From positions 806,001 through 870,000 of the forward strand of contig OY969793.1 in NCBI GenBank assembly GCA_963703145.1: DNA of 64,000 nt. Direction: 5' to 3'. Shown here in pieces: positions 52,762 to 61,597 of this stretch (within the stretch, counting starts at the first letter, position 1; every line of letters begins with the position of its first letter). The notes beneath the pieces were generated by a model. The model was not told where the DNA came from. It did no database searches and was given only the letters and a program-made list of their open reading frames with translations. This DNA is from Bog-756 sp963703145 (GTDB lineage: Bacteria; Actinomycetota; Acidimicrobiia; Acidimicrobiales; RAAP-2). The translations under genes and the position numbers were made by a program.

Positions 52762-54482
52762 TTGAGGCTCGCATTCTTGTCGAGGCTGGCATTCGGCGTG
52801 ATGGAAATGGTGAATGGGAACGAGATGCTCGAGTCGGCATTGACTGAGGTCGCCCCCTGGAGAGGATTGGCGAAGAACTGCGAGCTCGAGACGGCGTTGA
52901 TCCATGCCTCGGAGATGGACAGGCTCGGGCCCGGCCCGGTGACGTTCAACTGAACGGTGCCGATCGCTGCAGAGGTCGTGGGCGTGGCGGCACTGGTACT
53001 GGCGGTGGACGCCGAGGTGGCCGGCGCCGCGGATGCGCTGGCTCCAGCGACGGGTACCTGGGTCGCCCCGGTGAACGTCTCGACCTTGGCCGTCGACGGC
53101 GTGATGGAGATCAGGTTGCCCAACACCAGCGGCCAGTCGACGGCTGAATTCAGCACGGTCGCCCGGCGGGAGACGCCGGCGCTGTAGGCGTTGTTGGCCG
53201 CCACCACCAGGTCGAACTTGGGCACCTGGGCGTTCAGAGCGGTGATATTGGCCTGCAGCGCACTGACGTCGTTCTCGGTCTTGTGGACGTTGTAGAACTT
53301 CCAGCCGCCGAAGCCGAGCAGCAGGATCAGCACGACGGCGGCAGCCATGATCGTGCGTTCCTGGATCCGCTTCATCCGGATGCGGCCGGCCACCTCGGGC
53401 GGCAGCAGATTGAACTTTTTGACGGCCTTGTCGGGCTCGGGCAGCGCCAGCCCGATGGGGGTGGCGAGCACCGGGCTCACCAGACGGGCTTGGTCCTCGC
53501 TGAGGTCCAACTTCGACGTGTCCACCCGGGCCAGGGGGGTGACGTTCACCACTGGAAGCTTGATCTGGCTCTCGAGCAGCGGGATGAAGCCGAAGAGGTC
53601 CGAACCCCCACCGGTCACCAGGACCCGAGACACGGGGAGCCGGCCCGGGAGGGAGGCGAAGTACTGGATCGAGTTGCGAATCTCGCCGACCAACTCGTTC
53701 ATGCTGGCCTGGCTGGCCCGCTCGGCGGTCTGCATCTGAAGGGCCGGCTCACCGATGCGACGCTTCACCGCTTCGGCATCGGAGATGGGGACATCGAGCG
53801 CAGCAGAGATGGCAGCGGTCGTGGCGTTCCCACCCGAGCCGATGGTGCGGACGAACTGCGGCCGGCCTTGCTGGTGGACGACAACGACGGTGAGTCCCGC
53901 ACCCACCGACACGATGGCCTCGGGCTGGTCAGACGTGTCCTGGCCACCGATGGCCCGAACCAATGCGGAGGAGATGAGGTCAACGCCCTCGACGGTGAGG
54001 CCGGCCTTCTCGACCACATCGATGACGCCATTGACCAGGTCGACGTGGGCCGCGGCCACCAGCACCCTGCGCATCTTGTCGCCTTCGGGCGACGTGTAGT
54101 CGGCCAGCACCTGCGAGGACAGAATGGTCTGCTCGGGCGGGAAGGGGATGACCTCTTCTGACTGGAACCGCACCGCACTGTCGACCTCGTTGTCGGGTAC
54201 GAAGGGGAGGTCGATCTCGCGGGTGATGGCTCGCAGGCCGGCGATTCCCACGATCACCGACGAGCTGGAGAACTGACCGTTCTTCCACAGTTTGGTAATG
54301 GCTTCGGACACCGCGGCGCTGTCGCGGATCTCACCGTCGACGAGTGATCCCGGGGGGAGGCCGACCTGGCCGTAGGTGTGGAGCACCGGCTTGGTGTGGC
54401 TGACATCGAGCTCGGCGGCGCGCACCGCGCTGGTACCGATGTCGAGTCCCACCACGAACTTCGAACGCACGCTCAGTTCCAT
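52758..54482 (-). CDS. pilM: PilM-PilN fusion protein
   Basis: 574 residues. Residues ~1-350 are PilM, an actin-like ATPase: KFVVGLDIGTSAVRAAELDV (phosphate 1), EEVIPFPPEQTILSSQVLA, EAIVSVGAGLTVVVVHQQGRPQFVRTI and VLVTGGGSDLFGFIPLLE. The sequence continues without a break into PilN: KFNLLPPEVAGRIRMKR, the usual cytoplasmic PilN peptide that binds PilM, a membrane span (TIMAAAVVLILLLGFGGWKF), a coiled coil and a periplasmic domain with long Ala/Ser/Thr runs. The two are normally separate genes. Fusing the PilN tail to its own PilM partner fits the known contact. It sits directly upstream of pilO. Confidence 0.88.
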   Translation of the reverse strand: MELSVRSKFVVGLDIGTSAVRAAELDVSHTKPVLHTYGQVGLPPGSLVDGEIRDSAAVSEAITKLWKNGQFSSSSVIVGIAGLRAITREIDLPFVPDNEVDSAVRFQSEEVIPFPPEQTILSSQVLADYTSPEGDKMRRVLVAAAHVDLVNGVIDVVEKAGLTVEGVDLISSALVRAIGGQDTSDQPEAIVSVGAGLTVVVVHQQGRPQFVRTIGSGGNATTAAISAALDVPISDAEAVKRRIGEPALQMQTAERASQASMNELVGEIRNSIQYFASLPGRLPVSRVLVTGGGSDLFGFIPLLESQIKLPVVNVTPLARVDTSKLDLSEDQARLVSPVLATPIGLALPEPDKAVKKFNLLPPEVAGRIRMKRIQERTIMAAAVVLILLLGFGGWKFYNVHKTENDVSALQANITALNAQVPKFDLVVAANNAYSAGVSRRATVLNSAVDWPLVLGNLISITPSTAKVETFTGATQVPVAGASASAAPATSASTASTSAATPTTSAAIGTVQLNVTGPGPSLSISEAWINAVSSSQFFANPLQGATSVNADSSISFPFTISITPNASLDKNASLK

Positions 54483-54843
54483 GACGACACCTCTCTGCGA
54501 CCGCGGCCCGAGGACTGCGCTGTTGACGAGGACCGGACCGGTCCGGGCTCGGCGACGGCCATTCGGACATGAAGCGTGTAGCCATGTCCCTTCGTCACAA
54601 CACCCACGGTGAGTCTCCGTCCCTAGGTGATCGCCTCCTGGCGATCAACTTCCCCACTGGGCAGTCGTGAGACTGCGCCAGACTGTACGAAGATCTATCG
54701 GACGGATTCGTCCTCACCTTGAGATGCTGTGTCAGGCGCACAGCCTCGAGTGGAGCGGTGGGTGGCTACGTCCGCGTCGCTGGGGAACAGCCAGCTCAGA
54801 CGGGTGACAGGGAGCCGGATGGCGCGCCGGGGAGCAGTTCAGC
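54483..54843. other. Intergenic region pilT-pilM with an 8-bp hairpin
   Basis: No gene was recognised in these 361 nt. A perfect stem TGATCGCC/GGCGATCA with a TCCT loop lies at 54628-54647, ~146 nt upstream of the pilM ATG. It may be an operator, part of the pilM leader, or a pilT terminator (no T-run on the minus strand). The conserved core of the cyclic-di-GMP (GEMM) riboswitch was looked for and not found. Confidence 0.5.
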
Positions 54844-55956
54844 TCAGGAGAAGCTGGCGGCGAACTGCCCGGTGCCCAGGATGCCCCGCCGCTCCAACAT
54901 GACCTTGAGGTCGTGGGGGTTGGTGGCGGTGCTCATGGCTTCGGCCAGATCGATGGTGCCGTCGGAGAGGAGATTGACGAGCGACTGGTCGAAGGTCAAC
55001 ATCCCGTAGTACTCACCGTCGGCGATGATCCCGTCGATGTCGCCAGTCAGCAGGGGATCGAGGATGGCCTGCTGGATGCGGCCGTTGATCACCAGGAGCT
55101 CGAGTGCCGGCACCCGACTCTTGCCGTCGGCGGTGGGGATGAGACGCTGGCAGATGATGCCCTTCAGGGTGCCGGCCAGGCTCACCCGAACCTGTGACTG
55201 CTGGAACGGCGGGAAGAAGTCGACGATGCGGTTGATGGTCTCGGTGGCGTTGATGGTGTGGAGCGTGGACATGACCAAGTGGCCGGTCTCGGCCGCGGTG
55301 AGGGCGGCCGACACGGTCTCGGTGTCGCGCATCTCACCCACCAGGATTACGTCGGGGTCCTGACGGAGCACCACCCGCATGGCCGAGGAGAACGAGTCGG
55401 TGTCGAATCCGACCTCGCGTTGGTCGATGGCCGCCAGATCGTCCTGGTGGAGGTACTCCACAGGATCCTCGATGGTCACCACGTGGCACGAGCGGGTGTG
55501 GTTGATGTGGTCGACCATGGCCGCCAGCGTCGTCGTCTTGCCCGATCCGGTTGGACCGGTAACCAGCACCAGCCCCCGCATCTCGTTGGCCAGCCGGGTG
55601 ACAACTTCGGGTAGTCCCAGCTCGGACACGGTGGCAGCGCTCGCCCGGACGCGGCGCATGGCGAGGGCCACCGAGCCCCGCTGGAAGTAGGCGTTGACTC
55701 GGAATCGTCCGCATCCGTGCAGGCTGTAGGCGAAGTCGGCCTCGTGCCGCTGATGGAAGGTGTCGAGTACTGACGCCGGAATGATGGACTCGGCGATGGC
55801 CTCAGTCTCTTCGGCGGTGAAGGACGGCTCGTCGTCGAGCGTCCGGAGTGAGCCAGCCACGCGCATCCTCGGTGGCGCTCCAGCCTTGATGTGCAGGTCC
55901 GAACCGTCCAGCTCGGCCAACAGCATCAGGATTCGATCGAGATCGGCCCTGTCCAT
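54844..55956 (-). CDS. pilT: Type IV pilus retraction ATPase PilT
   Basis: 370 residues. An N-terminal PAS-like domain (SDLHIKAGAPPRMRVAGSL) is followed by the RecA-like core with LVTGPTGSGKTTTLAAM (Walker A), EDPVEYLHQ (Asp box), RQDPDVILVGEMRDTETVSAALTAAETGHLVMSTLHT (Walker B and His box) and the AIRNLIRE-like C-terminal region replaced by a more divergent helix. PilT hexamers disassemble pili to drive twitching and DNA uptake. It lies upstream of pilM-N-O on the same strand, 361 nt apart, so probably a separate transcript. Confidence 0.93.
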   Translation of the reverse strand: MDRADLDRILMLLAELDGSDLHIKAGAPPRMRVAGSLRTLDDEPSFTAEETEAIAESIIPASVLDTFHQRHEADFAYSLHGCGRFRVNAYFQRGSVALAMRRVRASAATVSELGLPEVVTRLANEMRGLVLVTGPTGSGKTTTLAAMVDHINHTRSCHVVTIEDPVEYLHQDDLAAIDQREVGFDTDSFSSAMRVVLRQDPDVILVGEMRDTETVSAALTAAETGHLVMSTLHTINATETINRIVDFFPPFQQSQVRVSLAGTLKGIICQRLIPTADGKSRVPALELLVINGRIQQAILDPLLTGDIDGIIADGEYYGMLTFDQSLVNLLSDGTIDLAEAMSTATNPHDLKVMLERRGILGTGQFAASFS

Positions 55957-56037
55957 GGATCTCAGTGTACGAGGGGGGTGCGCGTTTTGGCGACGGGTAT
56001 TTTCACCTATGCGCGCCGGGCAGGCGCGCCACTCTGC

Positions 56038-56442
56038 TCAGGCTGGGGTTTTCTTCGCCTTGGACGTTGACCCGCCATCACTGCCCGAAGCCGGCTTGGC
56101 TGTCGTTGAATCGGACGACTTGGAGGGCTCCGGGGTGGACGACGAGGACCCCTCACCGCCGGACTTGCCGGTGTCAGATGAGCCGGATCCGGCACCCGTC
56201 CCCGAGCTCTCCGACGTACCCGACGAGGAGCCGTTGTCGGATCCGGTGCCCTTAGACGAGGAGCTCTTCCGGCTGTCGGTCTTGTAGAAGCCGCTGCCTT
56301 TGAAGACGATGCCGACATTGCCGAACACCTTGCGCACCGGTGAGCCACAGGTGGGGCACTCAGTGATCGGATCGTCGTGGAAGGACTGCACGACGTCGAA
56401 GTTCTGGTCGCAGCTGTCGCAGTGGTACTCGTAGGTGGGCAA
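56038..56442 (-). CDS. FmdB-family zinc ribbon protein with low-complexity tail
   Basis: 134 residues from TTG 56442, backed by an AGAGGAAGAGG ribosome site. PTYEYHCDSCDQNFDVVQSF and ITECPTCGSPVRKVFGNVGIVFKGSGFYKTD form the complete FmdB domain (two CxxC knuckles). The other ~75 residues are Ser/Gly/Thr/Lys-rich and probably disordered. FmdB proteins are small regulators or metal-binding proteins of unclear role. It is divergent from moaC with ~100 nt between starts. Confidence 0.85.
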   Translation of the reverse strand: MPTYEYHCDSCDQNFDVVQSFHDDPITECPTCGSPVRKVFGNVGIVFKGSGFYKTDSRKSSSSKGTGSDNGSSSGTSESSGTGAGSGSSDTGKSGGEGSSSSTPEPSKSSDSTTAKPASGSDGGSTSKAKKTPA

Positions 56443-56545
56443 GCGACCTCTTCCTCTCGATCCGTGACTGCCTCGAGTTGGCAGTCTACTGGAGAGAGTG
56501 CCAATGCCGTCCCATCGTTCCAGCGTCCCGTACACTGTGGTCCGT

Positions 56546-57031
56546 ATGAGCGACCGAAGCCTGAGCCATCTCGACCCTTTCAGCGGAACCCGGATGGTGG
56601 ATGTCTCGCCGAAGGAGGCCACTCACCGGCGGGCCCTGGCCCGATGCAAGGTGGCCATGAAACCGGAGACGACGGCCCAGGTGGCCAACAACGCCATCAC
56701 CAAAGGCGACGTCCTGGCGGCAGCCCGGGTGGCGGGGATCCAGGCGGCCAAACGGACCGCCGAACTGGTGCCGATGTGCCATCCGCTCCTGGTGGGAGCG
56801 GTCCATGTCGATTTCACCATCGGGGACGACTACGTCGAAGTCGAGGCCAAGGTCGAGGCGATCGACCGGACCGGCGTCGAGATGGAGGCCATGACGGCGT
56901 GCGCCATTGCTGCCCTCACGGTCTACGACATGTGCAAGACAGCCGATCGGACGATGAGCATCGGCCAGTTGATGCTGTGGGAGAAGACTGGCGGCAGTTC
57001 CGGCATGTGGAAGCGGGACCCGCTGGACTGA
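56546..57031 (+). CDS. moaC: Cyclic pyranopterin monophosphate synthase MoaC
   Basis: 161 residues from ATG 56546; an in-frame ATG at 56498 lies before the likely promoter. LSHLDPFSGTRMVDVSPKEATHRRA, AGIQAAKRTAELVPMCHPLLVGAVHVDF, and VEAIDRTGVEMEAMTACAIAALTVYDMCKTAD are diagnostic, with the catalytic Lys in LMLWEKTGG and Asp/His of the MCHP region. It makes cPMP from the MoaA product in molybdenum cofactor synthesis. No other moa gene is nearby. The fmdB partner is suggestive but may be coincidental. Confidence 0.93.
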   Translation: MSDRSLSHLDPFSGTRMVDVSPKEATHRRALARCKVAMKPETTAQVANNAITKGDVLAAARVAGIQAAKRTAELVPMCHPLLVGAVHVDFTIGDDYVEVEAKVEAIDRTGVEMEAMTACAIAALTVYDMCKTADRTMSIGQLMLWEKTGGSSGMWKRDPLD

Positions 57032-57062
57032 CGCCGGTTCGCTGGCGTCAGAGCTGGAGGAA

Positions 57063-57416
57063 CTACCTCGAACGACGGTGTCGCCGCTTCTGCTTCGACA
57101 CCGTCGTGAAGAAGTCGGGGGTGAGTGGACCCTGTGGCGGTGGTGGCGGCAGATCGATCTCCGGTACGGCGAGCGGTCCGCCGGAGGCAGGCACGGGTGC
57201 GGCATCGACCGGACGGGCCACCCGATCTGCGGGGACGGCTGGAGTATCGGCGGTTCGCGCCGGAGGTTCGTCGGACCCGAGGGACAGGATGTCATTCACC
57301 ATTCTGGCCGTCGCCGCGTAGTCGGTCCGGGTGGCGTGCACCCCGGCGATGACCGGGGGAGGCGGGGGCGCGATGGTAGGGACCAACGTCCCGTTGTTGG
57401 GCTGGGTTGATTCCAT
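57063..57416 (-). CDS. Pro/Ala-rich protein of unknown function
   Basis: 117 residues from ATG 57416, with proline runs (APPPPPV, DLPPPPPQGPL) and a basic C-terminus (KQKRRHRRSR). A central stretch (RTDYAATARMVNDILSLGSDEP) could be a short helix. Unknown family. It converges with moaC. Real expression is uncertain, although this frame has a sensible start and no better reading exists on either strand here. Confidence 0.45.
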   Translation of the reverse strand: MESTQPNNGTLVPTIAPPPPPVIAGVHATRTDYAATARMVNDILSLGSDEPPARTADTPAVPADRVARPVDAAPVPASGGPLAVPEIDLPPPPPQGPLTPDFFTTVSKQKRRHRRSR

Positions 57417-57576
57417 GGTCAGTGGGCGCCCGGGATGCGGGCAATGGCCGGGTTGGTCACAAGTTCACCTATGGCTGGGCGGCAGTGGTCGTTCGCCGAG
57501 AACCCACTCTACCGGCTGAGGTGAAATTCGGGAAAGACCTTCGCGGCGATTTCTCGCGGCCAGAGGAGTTGTTGGC

Positions 57577-57873
57577 TCAGCCGCGGACTGCGGACCGGAG
57601 ATCGCGGAGCGACAACTCAGAGGTCGCCTCACCCCCGCATTGCGCACAGTGCTCGACGTGACGCCAGCTCCTCAGCAGCCGAGTGCCCTCGGGATTGAGC
57701 AGCACCACGAACGATTCCGACAGGGGATCGATCTCGACGCCGTAGCACGGCTGCCACTCGGTGGACGCTGGGCCGGAGTGCAGGTTCGACCCTTTGACCA
57801 ACCGGCGGAACCGGGAGTGCTCCATATCGATGATCCACGTGCTGTGGCACGACTCGATGACAATTTCATCCAC
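57577..57873 (-). CDS. Conserved-looking actinobacterial hypothetical protein
   Basis: 98 residues: MDEIVIESCHSTWIIDMEHSRFRRLVKG, a short beta-rich middle, FVVLLNPEGTRLLRSWRHVEHCAQCGG and a variable tail. The final CxxC with the preceding His and an earlier Cys (ESCHSTWI) could bind a metal. I do not know the family by name. The 160 nt upstream, toward the sensor kinase stop, contain no recognised gene. Confidence 0.55.
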   Translation of the reverse strand: MDEIVIESCHSTWIIDMEHSRFRRLVKGSNLHSGPASTEWQPCYGVEIDPLSESFVVLLNPEGTRLLRSWRHVEHCAQCGGEATSELSLRDLRSAVRG

Positions 57874-58027
57874 GGAGCCAGTATCCCATGAATTGATGAG
57901 AGTGAAACTTCGATTTCATGTCGGTTCAGTGACAGTTGTTCACGGGCGGTGGTGGCGTGTGGGCGCTCAGTACCCACCGACTCGGTCGCTGAAATCTTGT
58001 CCCTGTGTCAAATCCATGGAGAAGAGC

Positions 58028-59689
58028 TCACACGCCTGCGATAATCGTTGCGGGGACCCAGACGTCGACAGTGGTTCCGCTGCCAGGGGCCGAGTGGATC
58101 ACCAGGCGGGATCCGATCAGGTGGGCCCGTTCGGTCATACCTGGTAGACCGAGCGATTCGCTCTTCGAGTGAGCCGACGACCCAGTCGATTCGAAGCCGA
58201 TCCCGTCGTCGGTCACCAGGAGACGCATGCCGTCGGGATGGAAGCTGAGCCCGACCGAGAGCCGGCGTGCCGCGGCGTGCCGCTCCACGTTGGTGATCGC
58301 CTCCTGGGCGATTCGGAACATCGCCAGTTCGACGGCAGGGGGCAGGCGTCGCTCGACGCCGGTGACACCGAACGACGCGGCAAAGTGCTGCCGCTCACCG
58401 GCCTCCTCCACGATCTGGTTGATCGACGCGACCAGTCCGAGGTCGTCCAGCACTGACGGCCGCAGCCCGCGTGCGATCGACCGAAGCTCGGCTACCGTCC
58501 CCTCGGCGATGATCCGGAGATCGGCCAGCATGCCGACACTGGAGGCAGGCAGCTCGGCCCGCTTCTCCGCCGTGTCGAGCTGACGACAGAGGTGGATGAG
58601 GGTTTGGACCGGACCGTCGTGGAGCTCCTGGGCCAAGTGGCGGCGCTCCTCCTCCTGGCCGAGCACGACGCGGGAGGCGTAGGCCTCCATCTGGTCATGG
58701 CGCCGCGTCTCGGCGGTAACGTCCTCGAACACCACCTGCATGCGGGTGTCTCCTCCGGACCGGTGCAGCATCGTGCCAGTGGGCCGGAAGAGGATGCGTT
58801 GTCCGTCGACGTCGAAGGGAACCGGCTCCACCCGGTCGTCAATCGTTGCGGTGGCTAGGTCGGTCTCGGGCACCTGTTCGGTGATCAGGTTGGTGAGGAT
58901 CTGGGCGGCCGCGCCGGCACCGATCATGTCCACCAGCCGAACCGGCGTGCCCGAGGCCGGGCTTGAGGACTGGGCGGCTCCCGTGGCGTGCTGGGCCGAA
59001 CCGAAGGCCCGTTGGGCCGAGGCGTTGGCCTCGACCACATAGCCACTACCGTCGACGATCAAGATCGGTGCCTGGTTCGAGTCGAACAGATCGCGGTACA
59101 GCGCCTCGGCGCTCCGGTGGGCTGACTGGGCCGACTCGGCCCGTCGCCGGGAGTCCCGCTCACCTGAGACGTGCTGGCCGATGAGTAGGGCCAGCGCGTC
59201 GAGGACCAGGGTCTGGGTCACCTCGGCCCAGGCCGCCTCGAACTGGCGATTGTTCACGGCAACGACGATCCGGGGCACGGCCAGCAGGCTCACCCAGCCC
59301 GAGGTCAGCATGGCCCCCCGGAACCCATAGTGGAGGGCGGCGTAGACGACGGGTACGACGAAGAGGACGAAGGTCGACAACTCGAGTGCCAGGGAGGTGG
59401 TGCCGAGATGGAAGTCGACGGTGGCCGCCAGTCGGATGAGGTAGAGAGCCAAGACGAACAGCTGGATCATCCAGAACTGGGAGCTGGCCCACGGCCGTTG
59501 GTCGTCCAGGGTGGCCACGTCGTTGACCGACAGATCAGCGCTGTCGTCTAGAGCCTCGGCGTCGGGATCCCTCCACACGGGATCGACCGCCACGTCGAGC
59601 TCGGGTACGGGTTCGGGAGCGACGTCGGGCCCGGTGGCCCGGTGGGCTCCCGATGACATCGAAACCGAGGTTGGGGCGGTCCTGGTCAC
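58028..59689 (-). CDS. NarL/DegS-type sensor histidine kinase with PAS domain
   Basis: 553 residues. A charged N-terminus (~1-70) precedes three to four membrane spans (~72-170: FWMIQLFVLALYLIRLAATV, LELSTFVLFVVPVVYAAL, MLTSGWVSLLAVPRIVVAV). A PAS domain (~205-330: LYRDLFDSNQAPILIVDGSGYVVEANASAQRAFG), then HisKA_3 with the phospho-acceptor His in RRHLAQELHDGPVQTL, and an HATPase domain with EAITNVERHA and LLVTDDGIGFES follow. All catalytic boxes are intact. The stop codon of the preceding response regulator overlaps its start by 4 nt, so the two form a pair. The signal is unknown; placement among pilus genes suggests surface or motility control. Confidence 0.9.
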   Translation of the reverse strand: MTRTAPTSVSMSSGAHRATGPDVAPEPVPELDVAVDPVWRDPDAEALDDSADLSVNDVATLDDQRPWASSQFWMIQLFVLALYLIRLAATVDFHLGTTSLALELSTFVLFVVPVVYAALHYGFRGAMLTSGWVSLLAVPRIVVAVNNRQFEAAWAEVTQTLVLDALALLIGQHVSGERDSRRRAESAQSAHRSAEALYRDLFDSNQAPILIVDGSGYVVEANASAQRAFGSAQHATGAAQSSSPASGTPVRLVDMIGAGAAAQILTNLITEQVPETDLATATIDDRVEPVPFDVDGQRILFRPTGTMLHRSGGDTRMQVVFEDVTAETRRHDQMEAYASRVVLGQEEERRHLAQELHDGPVQTLIHLCRQLDTAEKRAELPASSVGMLADLRIIAEGTVAELRSIARGLRPSVLDDLGLVASINQIVEEAGERQHFAASFGVTGVERRLPPAVELAMFRIAQEAITNVERHAAARRLSVGLSFHPDGMRLLVTDDGIGFESTGSSAHSKSESLGLPGMTERAHLIGSRLVIHSAPGSGTTVDVWVPATIIAGV

Positions 59690-60423
59690 CGGCCGGGTTC
59701 CGACTCGGGTTGCTCCCGAGAGGACATGCTGTTGGCCAAGGCGAAGTGCACCAGCTCGGTACGTGACGTGGTCCCGAGCTTCTCGAACACGTGGTTGAGG
59801 TGCCCCTCGACGGTCCGAGGACTGATCCCCAGCTGCCTGGCGATGGCCTTGTTGGACATGCCCCGCGCCACGAGGCGCACCACTTCTTGTTCCCGGGAGG
59901 TCAGCCGAGGGGCGTACCGGTCAGCGGCCACTCCCTCGTCTTTCTCGCCCGTACCGGTGAGTGGGCGATCCAGGAGATTGAAACCCTCGCAGGCCGCTCG
60001 GATCGATCGGATCAGCTCGTCGCTCGGTGTGGTCTTGAGCAGATAGCCGGCGACGCCGGCGGCCAGAGCAGCTCGCACGTAGTTCTCGTCGTCGTAGGCG
60101 CTCAGGATCAGCACCGTGGTGTCCGGGTAGTCCGTGGTTATCTGGCGAGCCACGTCGATCCCGTTCCCAGTGGGCAGGCGAATGTCCACGAGGGCGACGT
60201 CCGGATGGAGGTCGGCGACGGCCTGCAAGGCAGCTTCGCCGTCGGCGGCCTCGCCGACGACGGTGAAGCCGGCCGCGTCGTCGAGGATCTGACGGGTCCC
60301 GGCGCGCAGGAGCTCGTGGTCGTCCACCACCAGGACGCGAAGTGGCACGTCATCGCTGGTCGACGCGTCAGGGGTCGTGCCGTTGGGGCGGCTGTGAGAA
60401 CCGCGGGGCTCGACGATGCTCAT
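59686..60423 (-). CDS. NarL/FixJ-family response regulator
   Basis: 245 residues. The receiver domain (~28-145) has VLVVDDHELL, the phospho-acceptor D80 in DVALVDIRLP, and K in GYLLKTTPSDEL. A ~25-residue linker leads to a LuxR-type HTH (~175-235: LTSREQEVVRLVARGMSNKAIARQLGISPRTVEGHLNHVFEKLG). The stop overlaps the kinase ATG (ATGA). Encoded 18 nt downstream of the prepilin peptidase on the same strand, so all three may be cotranscribed. Confidence 0.93.
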   Translation of the reverse strand: MSIVEPRGSHSRPNGTTPDASTSDDVPLRVLVVDDHELLRAGTRQILDDAAGFTVVGEAADGEAALQAVADLHPDVALVDIRLPTGNGIDVARQITTDYPDTTVLILSAYDDENYVRAALAAGVAGYLLKTTPSDELIRSIRAACEGFNLLDRPLTGTGEKDEGVAADRYAPRLTSREQEVVRLVARGMSNKAIARQLGISPRTVEGHLNHVFEKLGTTSRTELVHFALANSMSSREQPESEPGR

Positions 60424-60441
60424 GGGACCATCGTAGGGTCG

Positions 60442-61256
60442 TCAAGCCCCCGCAATGAGGGACGCCACCAATGCCACGCTGATGGCAGATACCAAGGGGA
60501 CGGCCAGGATCGGGTGGATCGCCCGCCTCTCCGATGGCAGTGGAGCAGTCGCCGAACGCTCCCTCGCTGTCGACCAGGCACCGACCATGCAGCTGAAATA
60601 GGTGACGATCCAGGCGGCAGCGCCGATCGCTAGTGGTACGGCCCCCAGACCACCGACCCAGCAGCCGGCTAGCAGCAGGGCCGACCTGCCGTGCCCACGC
60701 GGGTCGGCGCAGTCCGGGTCTGCCGCACGCAGGGTGGCGTACAGGACCAGCGCCACGGCCGTCCCGGCCAACGAGCCACCCACCGTCCACCAATGGTGGT
60801 GCCAGCCGGCACCGACCACGATGATCACCTGTGCGCTGGTGGTGGCGATGGCGGCCACCGACACGGGGGCACGTTGTCCGCCGTACTCGATGAGCCCGAC
60901 GGCGATCATCCCGGCCGCCAGTACGCAGTAGGCGGCAGCCATAATCGTGCCGTGCCACGCCCAGGTCACGAGGGCGAAGGCCACGCCTGTCGACAGCTCG
61001 ACCAGGGGGTATCGGACAGAGATGGGCTGGTGGCAGGTGTGGCACCGACCTCGAAGGGCCAACCAGGACACGACTGGCACGTTCTCCCACCACCGCAACT
61101 GTCGTTCACAGGTGGGACAAAACGACGCGGGGCAGCGACTGAGAGACCCAGTGGGGTCCGGTAGATGACGACGTTGAGGAACGATCCGACGAACAGTCCG
61201 ACGATTCCGGCCAGAGGCACGGTCACCGCCAGGAGCGGGATGGAGTCGGAACCCAT
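60442..61256 (-). CDS. Prepilin peptidase-like protein, frameshifted and lacking catalytic aspartates
   Basis: ATG 61256 starts IPLLAVTVPLAGIVGLFVGSFLNVVIYRTPLGLSV, the usual first span and N-terminal motif. Near 61129-61132 (four G on + strand) one base is missing, and the next frame continues SFCPTCERQLRWWENVPVVSWLALRGRCHTCHQPISVRYPLVEL, with both CxxC pairs of the zinc site, and several spans to the end at 60442. The A24 protease aspartates are absent: the first site reads GLIEYGGQRAP instead of an IDxD-type motif, and the GxGD site reads GHGRSALLLAG. It may be inactive as a peptidase, with another copy elsewhere doing the cleavage. Confidence 0.75.
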
Positions 61257-61597
61257 GGGCTGTATTCAACAACCTGGAGCGGCGCAGTCGGTGACCATCG
61301 GTGCACGACGCTGCTGATTGGCAGGAGGGAACCGGGCCTCGGTCACTCCCGGTGGGGCGACCGATGTTGGAGGAACCTCCAGGTCAGCGAGGCCATAGAC
61401 CCTTGTGGGACGCGTCGCACCGGTGGGACAATCCTTCTATCGGTGAGCGCGGCCGAGCCGGCGGCACCGAAGCACTTCCCACGAGGCGAGCAGGAAGGGG
61501 GGCAAGTGCGAGGCAGGGGAACGCGCGTCGCTTGGCTCGTCGCGGAACAATTGGATTCACGGTCAATCCGAGCCTCCAGTCTGCCGATGGAGGAGGG
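61257..61597. other. Divergent promoter region of the prepilin peptidase-like gene and pilB
   Basis: 341 nt with no gene that can be supported. The + strand frame of pilB is open upstream of 61598 for some distance but codes for Arg/Gly-rich residues. Confidence 0.5.

Noticed and set aside
54483..54843. Cyclic-di-GMP or similar riboswitch ahead of pilM-N-O
   Set aside because: The conserved GGCAAACC and ACGCAAAG-type cores were absent; only a simple hairpin is present.
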